A stretch of DNA of 64,000 nucleotides. Source: Anseranas semipalmata (Eukaryota; Chordata; Aves; Anseriformes; Anseranatidae). Positions within the stretch are counted from its first letter, which is position 1. Each line of letters starts with the position of its first letter. The position numbers and the translations under genes are program-made. The notes beneath the pieces were generated by a model. The model worked only from the letters and a program-made list of their open reading frames with translations, did no database searches and had not been told where the DNA came from. The stretch covers positions 65,475-129,474 of the forward strand of contig VXAA01003936.1 in assembly GCA_013399115.1 (NCBI GenBank). The letters are read 5' to 3'. Positions 44,341 to 57,900 of the stretch are shown in pieces.

Positions 44341-47300
44341 CTTTTGTTATTAAAATGCTGTTTCATCTGCGCTGGTAATTTGCACTCCTAGAACATGGAT
44401 TCCAATTCACTTGAAAAAGGAAAACTAAAGTAACTACAAATTGATGTGAAAATAAAAAGACTCTGATTAGCAGAACCTAAAATGTAAGAAATGTATTTTA
44501 ACATTTCTGCGTGCACACAAAAGGTACAAAAATATCTCTAAAAGTTCTAATTGCTTCTGTAACAGAAATAAACTCACTCACAAATGATCAAGAAAGTTGT
44601 ATTGGTTGTCAGCTTGGTATTCAGGCATGTGCAGATTAATTTGACCAAAATCATTCAGTTTCCTCTCATCCTATTTCTTTCTTTAACTGTAAATTCTTTT
44701 CAGTGCCTACTCACAGTAAGACCCAACAGTTTGAATGGCAGTATCTCTGGTTGTACCCAAAGGACATGTCAGCCTGCCCAGGGCTTTCTGAAGTTGGTTA
44801 CAACGTACTTTGTGCCAAAACATGTTCAATAGCTCAATTAATCTATCAGTCATGTTAAATTGAGGTACCTGAGCATAAATGATTGGATGTTCCAAGAAGA
44901 ACACTTCATATCTAAGTATAACTTGGTTCTCCTGGAGTTAAAATTCTCCATTTGTTTTTATTAAATGTGGAAAAACTCAAATGCATTCTGAGTTTAAAAT
45001 GCTGCCCCTACTACTGCTACTACAGATCAAAATTGCACTCCCTGGATAGTACACGGGAAACCTCTGGTATTAGGGGTGTTATGTGGAAGGGAAAAAAAAT
45101 TCTGAAAGACCCCAAGACAGTAGAAGTTTGTAAGCTGGGAGACCCGTGTCTCTTTAAGGTGGTCTGTGAAAGCTCAGAAAGCTCCTTCCCAAATTAATTT
45201 TGCATACTTCTAAAGGCCATTGATGGATGTGAACACTGATGTTTTCTTTGGCAATGGCAAGTAGAAGATCATGCATGAAGTCTTACTGGAGCCAGCTGTG
45301 GGCCGTGCGGTCTAACTGAGCAATTAAAATACCTAGATAGTGCATTCAGTGCAATGCATACAATTACCTCATCTTCTTACCAGCTCGTAATCTTGAGACT
45401 TTCCTACAACAGAATCTCTGTTCTGGCTTTTGAACACAACCAAATAGCAGCAATTCTTTAAAAGGCATGTTAGGTTGCCTAGAACAGCCCCAGTGTTGTG
45501 GCATTGCTTTCACACTGAGAAATCAATGAAGTCTTTCCAAACACCCATAAATCACCTTGAAATACTTCTTAATAATTTAGATTCATGCCCAACTCTGCTG
45601 AAGTCAACAGCATTAAACAGGGCTGGCTGTAAGACAGAGCTCAGCAAAGAAGGAGCTGAGGGGGAGATTTGGGAAGAAAATAGAGACCTGAGCAGTGCTC
45701 ACAGGCGCAGCAGCACACAATGGCACTGGGACAACTCCGGCAGAAAACAAACTTACAAAGATTTTTTTAAAAAAAAATCCTGAAGTCTTACCAGTAGAGG
45801 GAAACAGAGCACCTTGGCTGCGACCTGCTCAGAGATGCAGGGCTGTCGTGGCATCTTCAGTGTCCCTTTTCTTTGACAATGATCTTGAGTTTCCTTTCTC
45901 CTGGCTCTTGTGGTCTCCCAGGTTGACCCCTTGCTTCCCGCAGCACTACAATGCGTGCAGGTGGCCCCCTGTCCAGGAGGAGGGGAGGTCCCGGCACGGG
46001 TCACCCCACCTACTCCAGCTCAGGGACCTTCAGCTTCTTGCTCTCCCAGCTTGTTTCTTCCCCCAAATGGGAAAGCATTTGCCCTTGGTATACAAATGAA
46101 AACTTCAAAGTCCGTTTCATAAAGTTAAGTTGCTAAATCTTCATTAAAGCTTTTACATACAAGTAGCTTAGTCTACATACCTCTGACTTAATGGAATTTG
46201 TGGCTTCTTAGCACTTCTGAAAATCAGGCCCCTAAACATGTCCTTCAGCACTTGCATTTGGCATTAGGATCCTGGGTGGAGGGATGGAGTTGGCTGGGGG
46301 GGGAGTTGATCTGTTTTCCTGAGTCCATTAAGAAATATCTAATCACTTTGATAGGCAAATTATAATTGGTATTTTTTCACTTTTCATCTCAGAGTAGGGA
46401 CTGTGGTATACACATTTAGAAAAAAAAGACTGTATCTGTATTTTATATGGTACAAATAGAATGACAGTTCCTTGAAAGCAGTAAGATCTTAAACTTTCAA
46501 AGAAAAAAAAAAAAGTCCTTGCTTTCCCAGAGATGGATCCTACATTTGGAAGCTGGAGAGCAAATTACATGATCAGAGAGATTTTCTACTCATGCAATTG
46601 TGCATGTGACCTCCGCACACAATCCCAGCTTTCTCTTGTCTCTCCCACATCCTGCAGTGCCACCTTCACATTCCAAAAAATGACTCCCATTAGCAGTGGT
46701 AAAGGAGGGAAGCTGGCAAGCTGTTTTAAATCTGCCTTTATTAGTCCAGCAGATGTACAGAGTCATACCAGACCCGTGGTTAACAGTGAGTAGTAAGTTA
46801 TTTTTTTAATGGACTTCATTTCCTAAAGTTATGCTGTGGGGAGGAAGAGTGTGCTCAGGTCTGGGTCTCCCACTGCTGAAGTCAGGGACTTGGGGTGAGG
46901 TGAGGTGTTGCAGTTGGCCAGGACTTGTTGGGAGGCAACAGTACAGGCATCAGCATGGAGCAGGATGCAATTGTGATGTGCACCTGGGCCTGAAGAGATT
47001 TTCTGGATCCCACAGCTGAGAGGATGCCTTGAATAAACCCAAAAATGTGACCCATGGTCTGTACATACAAATACAAAGGTTCGTATTTAAAGTCCGGTTA
47101 ACCACAGGCTTGCAGCATACAGTAACCAGAAAGTGTGAGTTATAGGTAGTGGAGTTTTCACAGATTCATTTTTTGTGTTCAGTAGCTCCATGTCCATTAG
47201 CATGCTCTTCTTCTTGAAGGAGTTAATACTCTATTACCATTCAAAAGCCATTACAATTGTATCTCATTAAAAGGGTTATCATTGCTTAGATGAGACCAAT

Positions 47301-47989
47301 AGGCAAAGCTGATTTTTCCAAGAATTGAGGTTATTTTGGGGTTTAGTCTTGCCATTGAAAAGTTTTCTTGCATTGAAAAACTGGTCTTACAGAAGAGTGA
47401 TGATGAATTAATGAAAATGAGAAAGCCTGAAATTGTTGCACAGGAAATGTGTATTTTTTCAGTTGCATTCTTATATGCTCATCAGGATAAGGCATAAGTG
47501 TAGCACCACATCTTTATTTTATAGGTAACAATCTTTATTTTTCTTCTTTCATATAAACTACACCATTAACATAATCATTGTTCATCACGAAAATTTCATA
47601 CTTGGCTAGAAAAATGCAGAGCAAATGAGACAGGACATTAAATTATCAGTATCATTTGTTTTGAAGTGAGAGCATACAAAAGATTATTTTAAAATCTGCA
47701 TTTCTATAAGCTTTCTCTGGTTTTGTTCTGTTGTTTTTTAACAACAGCCTTTGCAGGAGTGATAGAAATTGTCACAAGCCTTTTTCAGAGTGGACTATGC
47801 AAGTAAAATGCAACAGGTAAGATTATATTAAATTGACTCAGCCATCAACATTTTCTTCTCTTTGTTATCTTTTATGGCAACAGGATTACTTGTTTGACTC
47901 ATTTTTGCTTCTTATTCTTTTGAGAGGAGAAAAAAAGAAAGTTTTCTTATGCTTTACTCATTTCAGGTGATTTTCTTCCTTTTCTTCTC

Positions 47990-48050
47990 CCCTCCCCCCC
48001 CCCCCCCCCTCCTNNNNNNNNNNNNNNCCCCCCCCCCTTTTTTTTTTTCC
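47990..48050. repeat. Homopolymer C/T tract with a 14-N gap
   Basis: A C-rich run is followed by 14 N (48,014-48,027), then C10 and T11. The gap is probably where reads failed in the C-run, and its size is unreliable. Confidence 0.9.
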
Positions 48051-50540
48051 TGAAGAGTGGTGGGATTAGCTAAAAATGAATCTGGTATTGACAGGGTCAG
48101 CTGTTTCAAAATACAAATTACTTTCCAAAAATCATAATGTTGGATCAAAAATAATTCATTCCGAATCATTTAATTGAAAGATCTATTTCCTTCTTAAGTA
48201 ATCTGCATCATGTTTTCAGTTTTTTCTTTATAACTACATGCACAAGGAATTAGATTTCTAATAGAAGATTTTTTTTTTTTCCATTTTCCTCTGACTCTAG
48301 GGGATAAGTACCTAGTATAGCACATCCTGAGATTTGGGAACACAAATTAACAGTAATGTCTAGATTTTCAAAGGCAGGTGGATAAAACTGGTCCTCATCA
48401 AATGCCTTTCATTTAGCTATCTAGCTCTTGTAATGATAATTTGGAAAGAATTGTATCCTTTAGGGATTTCCTAAGTGTCTCCATTTCTGTGTGACTTTAT
48501 CTGAGGGAAGACTTATGTAAGAGAAACTTAATTATATGTTGTTTTCTTTTTTGGGAAAGAAAAATATGTTGTTTTCTTTTTCTCTTCATGTCAAAAACAA
48601 ACAAACAAACAAAAAACAAACTCAAAACCAGAAAAAAAATTCTGTTCCAAAACAATAGCTGATAGTAGTACTAATGATGCTCTGTTTTAATAGGGATATA
48701 ATACTCACCAGCCATGGTGAGTATGAAGACTATGGAGAAACCATCCTAAGCAACCCATTGGCCTTCTCTACAAACATCAAAATGAAAAATGACTCCTTAA
48801 AAATGATGAGTTTTCTATTCTGCCTATTTTCTACTTGTATTTAAAACTCTTCTGAGTAAAAATGAAGAGCTCAGTTGGAGTGAACTGCCCCAGTAAGAAT
48901 GTGCTGTGTTGATCATTTGGCTACGGTAAAGCTATTTTCATTTGCTGGTGGTTGTCATAAATGCTGACTGCTTGACCTGGAGTTATTTTACACACTTTTT
49001 GCAAGATACTTTCCCCATGTTCTTAAGATTTAAGCAAACAGTAATTCAGTCCCTTGGAAAATAAAATGCAAAAATACACTTCATATTTCACTGACCTGAT
49101 TTATATTCCAAGTGGTTATTCACTGGATGGTGTACTTTCCTATGGAAATAGGCTTCAATAAAAAAGTACCTTGCAATGGCCTAGTGAAAACCATCTAGTA
49201 TCTTTGCAAATGTTTTCATACTCTTCTTTGAGTGCTTTCAGCTTGTAAATTATTCAGGTGGAAACATTATAATGCATATGATCACACTGAAGAGCTGGGA
49301 AATGAAGAGTGCTGCACAGGGATTGAAGAAAAGTGTGTATAAAAGGTTTTGTAACTAGCCTCCTCTTTCTCTCAAAATACCAAATCTGCAAGGATTTCTG
49401 ATGTCTACAGGAAAAGAAATTACTTTTGGGTGCTTTGCTTGAAACAGAGCACTCTCCTCACCCGGACATGCCATTGAAGCATTGTAGCAACAGACAAGTA
49501 CAGCTCCTAGTGGATGCTTCTGCAGTTTTATGCTGTTTGGATCCCTTCATGACACTAAGAAGTTTACTATTGGACCAGCTTTCTGCTCTCTTACTTTGAT
49601 ATTAAAGTGACTCCACAAAGGTACACATACAGATATTTAAATCTACTAACTGAGGTGATGCTTCAGTGCCAAGGTCAGAATGACCTTTTATTTTTAACCT
49701 GAAAATAAATAATAATCAGGTTTTTTTGCATGTCCTGCTCTTGAGCTTAATTAATCTACTCTGAAGCAGGGATTAATGTCTCTCTTTTGGGCACTTACAG
49801 AAATATTTTCTATTATTTCTTAAGAACTAGGCTTAATGCCATGAATTAAACACCACAGTGAGCTTTTTTGCAATATTATATATAAATAAAAGTGGGTAAA
49901 CAAGGCAACAGATCTCTCTTAGAAGGTGCCAATTTTTAATGTACAAAAAAAATTGAAACATGGGGTTTCAAAACAGGACAGAATTAGATTTGAAGGCAGC
50001 TATCCAGAAGGTTTCCTCATTCTTTCTAGTAAAGGTTTCAAGGGCTAAACAGATCCTTTCCCTCCTATCCTGGCCGATAAGAGGTAGCTTTCAGTGGGAT
50101 TTTTTTACATATGGTATATCTACATATAATGTAGATGTTCTGTTTCAGACTGTGGCAGAAAAGTCCAGTGGTTTACATCCTAATTTTCTGTAGGTATTTG
50201 CTCAATGAATGTGGAATCAGAACTTCTCATCTTATTGACCTTCTTTGTGTCCCCTGAAAAGTCCACTCCATACAACAGAAATTTAGTGTTTTTGCAGACT
50301 GAGGCAGAGTAGAGCAAGGCCTATCAGTAGAAATCCACGGGCCACAGATTTGGCATTAGAGATCGTTTTGAATGTTTATAATTTGAATGTTTATAATTTA
50401 GTAGCAAAATGACCCAGCAGGTGTAATGTTTTTAGCAAGATATGTCACACCTTAAAACAGGGAGGTGTTTGCTAACCATTAGTAAGTGACTGATGACCGT
50501 ATATCTTAGAACAACTGTTAAGTAAAAGGTAGTGAATCTA

Positions 50541-50560
50541 GTCTCTCTCTCTCTCTCTCN
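50541..50560. repeat. (CT)n run ending in one N
   Basis: Nine or ten CT units with an N at 50,560. It forms a strong pyrimidine tract before the CAG that opens the exon-like stretch. Confidence 0.9.
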
Positions 50561-50563
50561 CAG

Positions 50564-50765
50564 GGCTACAAGAAGAACTTTGTCCTCCACCACACCACGT
50601 CCCGCAGCCCGGGGTCAGAAACAATCAACCCCACGGCGGCAGGATTTGTGTGCCATGCCAGGGGCACAGGCGTGGCCATGGTGCGGGTCCACGCAGTCTC
50701 CACCTTCCCACATGATGCTGAGAGATGAGGGAGATACTCAGATTAGAGATGTTTGGCCCTGGCAG
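50564..50765 (+). other. Exon-like stretch, identity unknown
   Basis: The stretch is preceded by a (CT)n polypyrimidine tract and CAG, and closed by GGCAG with donor GTAAGA, so both splice signals are good. From the first base the frame reads GYKKNFVLHHTTSRSPGSET, then INPTAAGFVCHARGTGVAMV and RVHAVSTFPHDAER before a TGA at about 50,726, 40 bases before the donor. The GTGVAMVRV pattern faintly recalls a beta strand of alpha-2-macroglobulin-like proteins, but this is weak. It could be a decayed exon, a non-coding exon or chance. Confidence 0.25.
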
Positions 50766-52486
50766 GTAAGAGAGATGCTTCTTCCCTTCCATTCCCCCTA
50801 AATACCCACACTCGCTCCAGACTCTCCCACCTCTCTTATTTGGTTCCCAAAGTGAAAAATATACGGGTGCAGATTCAGCCCTGGAGTGCACTGTTTGTTG
50901 GCAGGAATCGTCATTGTTCAGCAGCTGTTTATGGCTGTCAAGGAATCAAAGCCACCACTCATGCTCTCTAGAAACTGAAATTTCCCTCTCACATGAGGAT
51001 GCTCCATTGAGGAGCCTTGCATATTCACTTATCAGCATGTGCATTTTTGCACATAAATGCAGATTCTGCAGCAAAAGATGTTTTTGGTGTGGTTTTGTTA
51101 AACCAGCTGTTGCTTTGGAGCTCATATTCTCACAATTAGCTTCTCCCTGGAGCATCAGTTGCCACAAGAAAGTTTGTTCTGGTTTCTAAGAAAAACTACT
51201 GAAAAGCTGCACATTGCTGATGAGTAAGGGAGGAGATTGTAAAGGAAGGAATAAACACTTGGCATGGATAAGTGGTGGCAAGTAGTTCACTGAGCTGACA
51301 CTGGTCTTTGTGACCCATTCATCTTCTGTGGTGTCCGTTCCCTGTAGAAGGCTTGCCCATTTTTACAAATTCAGAAAAAAAAAAAAAAAGACTAAATGTT
51401 AAAATAATTTATGATAGTAACATTCAAATGAGGGAACAGTGCTTTATGGGTAATAAGTATAGACTCCGGTCCTCCTCAGTAATCAGAATCACTTAGAAAA
51501 CTGTGTCCTCATCCACAACCTCATCCATGGGCAACATATTGCTGTGTGCCCCTAGAGCCTTTGCATTCAAAGGAGCTTAACCAAGAAATCAAGCTGTGAT
51601 GGGCTTGTAGAAGAGTAGTGCACTGGGTGCAGCCAGTGGCTGTGTTGACCAGGCTGTAGGAGGAGGTCAGACACCCAGCTGGTATGGTACACCCCTTGAT
51701 GGGAGCAGCCGTAAATGTGGAGGAGCATAAATGTGGTCATAAAGGCCTCCTTGAAGTGCCTCTGGGTACCTAAGAACCAGAGACTTCCTGGAGGTACCAT
51801 TGATAAGGGAAAAAATGAGGATCTGTGAAGAACTGTAAGGAACTGTAACTGCAGCTTATCTGAACAGGTGAAAATAGGTTGGAAAAGGGAAACCATCCTC
51901 AGAAAGTAGGAATCATCAACTGCTATTAGATGTTCTACCTGAAAGAAAAGAAAATAGCCTGGGAAAAGTAAAGTTTTATCTGAGAGAATAGGAAACATCA
52001 TCTATTGGCTGTCTCGGGAGAAAAATAGAAATTAGCAGCATCCGTTGGCTGCTATAAGAGATGGTGCCCTATGCCCTCTTATGTCTCGGTGACATAAAAA
52101 AGACTCATTTTCTATCCAAAATTGAGCCTCTTTCTCTGAGAACTTCCTGTGCTGCACAATTTTTTCCTTTATCCTACCAGATTCCCTACACAAATTGAAC
52201 TTTCACTGGGGACTCCTGGCCAACCCTGAACTCCATGATGTGCATCATCTTCAAAGCGAGACTTTGTTCATTATTTTATTGGTCCCATTCCTGGGCCCAC
52301 TTCTGTGGTCAGTCTTCATTGACCTTTTTCTGAGCTCAGTTTGACCTCACTTCTGGGGTAGTTTTGATAGCACTTGGTACCTGTAACACTTTGATAAAAT
52401 ATATGTATATACATATGCATATAAGTAATCTATCATAAGTATATTTGCTACTTTACTAGTGATGTTTGTAGCAACCTGTAATATTG

Positions 52487-52567
52487 ATATATATATATAT
52501 ATATATATATATACTTGCTACTATATTACAGATTGCTGCTACTATTGATAATATATATATATATATT
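52487..52567. repeat. Paired (AT)n tracts in a degenerate tandem block
   Basis: AT runs at 52,487-52,513 and 52,550-52,567 separate similar sequence blocks (TTGCTACT...AACCTG/TTGATA types). The same block is recognisable, degraded, on both sides between about 52,430 and 52,665. Confidence 0.75.
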
Positions 52568-54439
52568 TGCATTCCTGGTAATAATTCAAAACAGCTGGAT
52601 ATCTACTTGCTTTGTCAATCATAGGTATACTTGACAGATGGAATTTGTAGTAACCTGTGATAGAGAAATTTAGGAAATAGAACTTCCATGTCCTTGTGTA
52701 TTACAGCATCTTGCAACCCCTGTGGTGATCTCTATACACCTGCAGGTTGGGTAATCCTTCAGGTCATGACACCCCAAGGTGTCCACACCCGGAGCTGAAT
52801 CTGGCCCCTTTCTGCCCCTTTCTGTGGCTCGNTGGCTCGACTGGCTTATCAAGCCACAGCAGCTGGGCTGTGTGGCCAGCACGTCCTTAGCTGCTGTCAG
52901 CAGACATTTCCCCTCCCCTATTCTGTTTTTAACTTCCTTGTCCACAGCAATAAAGAAGCAGAGAAGGGCACTCATCCCTGCTCTCCTGCCTTGTTTTATC
53001 TTGTAAGCTTTTAGTGGCACTTAAGACAGTGGAGTAAAGCAGCCTATTAAAGATAAAACACAGGCACCTGGTACCACTCTGTCTTGCTTACACCAGTCTC
53101 TGGTAACTGGCTTCCCCCTGGATGTGACACAAATTCCAGTTTGAAGTGAAAAGAGCTTAGGACTCAAGATTTTTTGCCCTGCTTGTAGCTTTGTGCATGT
53201 ATTTCACGCTACCAGCTCAACGTGGCAGTCATGTATAGCCTTCCCCCATCTCCTCCCCCGCTGCTGGTGTGTTAGGAGAAATAATTCTCACTCTGTGGCT
53301 GCAAAAGATAACACAAAAATCTCAGGAATGCGTGAACCAGGCACCCCCTCACGATTTCAAGCCCACATATGCTGATGAGCCATGACATTGTGTTGCAGGA
53401 TGGCCTCACGGGTGACCTGCAATACCACATGCCATTTGGATCACTGCTCCGTTGCACCATTTCATAAGGATGCTCACAGGCATGATTTACAGGAGGCAGG
53501 GATCATCAGTGTTCTGCCAGTTGTAATCCCTGCTCGAGTGTGTATCAGTGATTTTTTTTTTTTTTCTCTGCATGCTGGAGCCTGGAAGAAACAAGCTGTT
53601 TTCTGATTATAGGGATCTGAGCTACATGCATATTATTCTCTGCTACACAATGTGTTTGATTACTAACATCCTGGAAATCGCAGACTCTCCTTCTGGCAAA
53701 ACCAATTCTTTTCTGTAATCTCGCAGCATGGGCATCATTGTCATCTGAAAATGACTTTTCCAGGATTGCGTTTTAAACCACAGTTTTCTTCTTCCCTTAA
53801 ATCAGCTTTTAGCTGTATTTTTCACAGATTCAGGTGATGGAAAGCATGCTGGAAAGCCCCAGACAGGGCATCAGTCTGTTGCTCTCAGTATTAAGTATGT
53901 TCCTGTTAACAGTAACTGCTGTGACATGCAGGAGCCCTGACTCTGGACCAGGTTCCCACTGAGCTAGTGGCTCCACAAGCCCAGAAAGTGATAAGCTACA
54001 CCATGAGAGTTCACGGCTGAAATATATGTGATAGGTGTATATGAAACACATGAACACAAGGAATTATATGTAATATGGTAAAGGAGGAAATACAAATAAG
54101 ACAATTCTAGCAAACACCACAGAGTGTCCTGAGCACATGAGCAGCCTGAGATTTCGGTCTAACTTTTTCAGGTGGTCATGGTTGTAGGGGGGAGGTAATA
54201 TTGGTTTGTAAGCTGTGCAACAAGACGTGATCTCTTTGGAAATAATGACCTTTTTCGTACCCGTGCTGTGTAGTCACGGTTGCTAAAAAGTGGAAAGAAG
54301 AGCAAGGAAGTATCTCTGCAGGCAGTAACAGGGAGTTTTACCCCTGTGGGAAGCATGGCAAAGAGGAGGTAGTCGGATGAGGAGAGCTGGTATCTGAGTA
54401 AAAGCTGCAGGATAATATTCAATATTATCTGGTTTGGAG

Positions 54440-54920
54440 CCCCCAGGTACAAAAGAACTATGGAACAACTGCAGAAGGTCCAGCAGAGGGTTACCAAGGT
54501 GGTCAGGATCTAGGGCACACAGCTTAGGAGGAGAGTTTGAAGGAGCTGAGCTGGTTGCTCTGGAGAAGGGGAGGCTAAGGGCTGATCTAATACTGCCTAA
54601 TGCTGCTCATAACTGCCCAAAGGGCTGCTGCAAAGACCGTAGAGCCAAACTCTTCTTGGTAATGCCAGACAATAAAAGCAGGGGCAACATCTGTGAGTTG
54701 TGGCCTGGGATCTTTAGGTAGGACATAAAAGGTTTACCAGGAGAGCAGTGCAACACTACTGGAGCAGTTATCCAGAGAGGGGAATCCCCATCCCTGGAGA
54801 TTTTTCAAGACTTTGCTAACTCCACGCCAAGGTTGGAGTGGTCTAGCTTTGGTAAAAGTCCTGCTTTGAGCAGGAGGTTGGACTAGAGACCTCCAGAGGT
54901 CCCTTCTAGCCAACACGTCC
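54440..54920 (+). mobile_element. Older CR1 LINE 3' end, sense
   Basis: The sequence reads as the ORF2 C-terminus (MEQLQKVQQRVTKVVRI-like, then GGEFEGAELVALEKGRLRAD) and runs into the CR1 3' UTR with GGTTGGACTAGAGACCTCCA and the AGGTCCCTTCTAGCCAAC end. The terminal octamers are lost. Stops and small indels interrupt the frame, so it is older than the copies at 19.3 and 43.3 kb. Confidence 0.85.
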
Positions 54921-57900
54921 ATAATTGCAGCCATGCTCTGGTTGCACCCAGAGCTTCAAATAACTTTTCTGAGGAAACTTGAACACTGTAGTAGCACCTA
55001 CTACTGACGTAGGATATGATCTGCCTCTCTATCCCCTTCCAAAAGCAGTAGTGTTTCCTGTCTCCTCTCTCATATCTCTAGGGCTGAATAAGTGCAGGGT
55101 AGGGACCGATCCCTGGCTCCAAGGCCAAGGGGCACAGACAGTCTCCTATCTCCACTGCTTTGAGCTTGTTTCTTCTGAAGCAGGCTAGCTGCTTATCTGC
55201 CACATAGCCATGAGCTGCATCTTATCCGGGCTCCATGCAATGCCTCTAGGCCACAAGAAGTGGTTATTGTTTGTGGGAGATATTTCCAGTTCCAAGCGTA
55301 TGAACTAACACGAAGGCAGTGCTGCAGCACATGGTGTGCTCTACATGTCCTGTAGTGCAGCAAGAGGGCATGTGGGGTTATGTGAGGTGCAAAGCCTGCT
55401 AAGATGGTGCTGAAGGATTGCACAGGAAAGCATGAGACAAACAAGGTGCAGTCATGTCCATGTTACCTTTTGGAAATGGTCTTCTTTTGGACTGCCCACA
55501 AAGCCACACCCGGCATCATCTGGGAAAGAGCTGGTTGCAGTGGTCTGGATCAGAGCCGGGAGGTGGCTAGTGGTGGAGCAGAGGGGGCCATCAGAGAGCT
55601 TTTGTGCCGGAGCTCCCTCTGCCTTCCAGACAGACCCAGTATTTTAAGCCTGCCCTAAGTATCTTTCTTTGCCCATCTGCAGCAAGACACAGGGCTCCTA
55701 CCACTACTACTGTCACTGCCAGTGACATCTTCCCAGGCTGGCGAGGGAGGCAGGCTGGGAACTAGCCCAGGAGGCAGGCAACCTGCTTAGGGCACGGGAG
55801 GAGGGAGGACGGCTCTCCCCTCCTGAAAGTCTGGTGAAGGAGGTGTGGAAAGGGCAGTGGAGGAGTAACTGGCCCAGGTTCGTGGAAAACGCATCAGAGA
55901 GTGCAAGCGCTCAGCATTGCTTCGGCCCTGCAAAGAGCCTCTGGAAAAGGAAGGCAAGGCGGGCGTTACAGGGTGCGTCCCTCAGCTCCTCAATGTTTCT
56001 GCTGTGAATGGGATTTGACAAAGAGGAGCCAGGCAGCCAGACACAGAGCTGTCAGTAGCAGTTTGGGAGAACTTAATTACACAACAGTGTGGGAAAAAAA
56101 AAAAATGTTTATGGCTTGCTGAATTACAGGGGTAGCTGTTCAGGTGGAAGGTAGCATATGAGCCAGCCAAAAACGTATCTGAGTGGCTATGCAATTCAAA
56201 CTTCAAATAGTCCTAGCTCCTGGCTCTGCAACCCGCAGATCTGATCTGGCAGAGAGCTCAAACCTTCCATCTTCATACCATGAGTTGCCCAAACCAAAGT
56301 CTGCTGCTCAGGCAGGTCATTTCCAGACACCTGCCTGTGTCAGCCACAAGCCAACCGTGAACCCATCAAGTGTGGAGCTGAGAGAAAAATCCCTTTCTCC
56401 TGACTGAACTAAGCCTCCAAGGGATGGAGGAGAAAATACAAGAACGTGTGGGTGGCAGGTAACACTTTTAGAAGGAGAATTGGGATGCTGGAGACTACAG
56501 GATTGCCTGAAGCAAAGAAAAGCTAATAGGATAAGCAAGCTCTGGCAGCAGATAGACAGGTGTAGGATAAACACGGGATTGAATTAACTGGAGGAAATTT
56601 CTGTCCGTGAATGTAGGCTGATCTGTCTTCTGAGTAGGGCTGGGTCTCTGTGAGGACACAGCAACATGAATACAGGGGAATGACAATACTTAGGGCTGCG
56701 TGCAGGACCTGAGTATGCATGGTGTGAATAACAGATTTCCACACTCCTGATCACTCTGGATAAAGAAACACCTTCTCTCTCATCAGCCAGTTGTTATTTA
56801 TTTGCTTCCAGGAAAGCAGGATGGGGAGAGAAAAGGAGACTGGCGGCGGTTATTGGTATTCAGGAGCTGAATGAGAATTTTAATGTATGCCTGCTGGTCG
56901 GGAGGCAAAATTCTCAATATAAATGCTAAGCATTGCATGCTCTTATGATGATGACTGCATGAATATGCATTGTCTCTGCTGGCATGTGGAGTCTGTCTGA
57001 TCGTCCTTGTGCTTTGCCCCAGTCTGGACGTGCAAGAAAGAGCTGTCAGGGAGCCAGCCAGTGACTCCACCAGCAAGAGAAGCAACAAAGGCTGGGGTTA
57101 AAAGAGAGTTAAAGTCAAGTCTGGCTGAGATCTCCCAGTGCAGGGGAGACTCCTTTCCCTCCCCATGCTCTGGGAAAATTGAACTTTTTGTGTCCTCACA
57201 AAAAGGGCTGGGAGGAGCTGCTGGGGAAGCCAGCTGGAGGTCTCACCAACAGAAGCCATGGCTGGTGCTGATGGAGCTGGGTTCTCCGGTCACTCAGGGT
57301 TGTCCATACAGCTCTGCTCGGGCTGCCTCTGGAGGAGGGAGGGTTAGAAGCAGACTTGCATCCATACCTCCTGCTCTCCTCAACTCCCTGCCCAAAGTGT
57401 TCCTGTGCTGAATACAAACTTGTGGCTGGTCCATTTGCGGCTCTCACACTGCCACCTCTCTTGCAGGAGCTGCCCGGAGTCCAGCTCACCCCGTCAGACC
57501 CTGGTTCTAGTGCCAATAGTACAACAGCACGGCTCTGGATTCATCCTTGGCTGATGCCATCTGAAATAAGTACACTGATAATTAAGTGCTGCTTGTTCCA
57601 TCACTTACCATCGCAGTACCTTCTCGATTATTACTGCTCAAGAAGCATTATCTATGCAGTAAATTATTGACAAATGCAGCTCTGTGGAAATTCAAAACTG
57701 TTGTCTGTCATTCTGCTGAATAAATAATGGTACTTGGAGCACTTGCAGCAAACACCGTGTCTCCCTGATCCAAACAAAAGGAGGGGAAAAAGAGACAAAT
57801 GCACTTTCCCTTTGGACTTTCAAAGGCATAGAAAAATATCTTGCTTCTCAAGAACCATATTTGATTTTACTAGGAATTACATACAAATTAAGGAATCTAG

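Larger units (their letters stand above)
44341..54439. other. Intergenic, no supported gene
   Basis: Ten kilobases of AT-rich sequence with small repeats, one short gap (48,014-48,027) and one exon-like stretch at 50,564 listed separately. No recognised gene. Confidence 0.5.
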
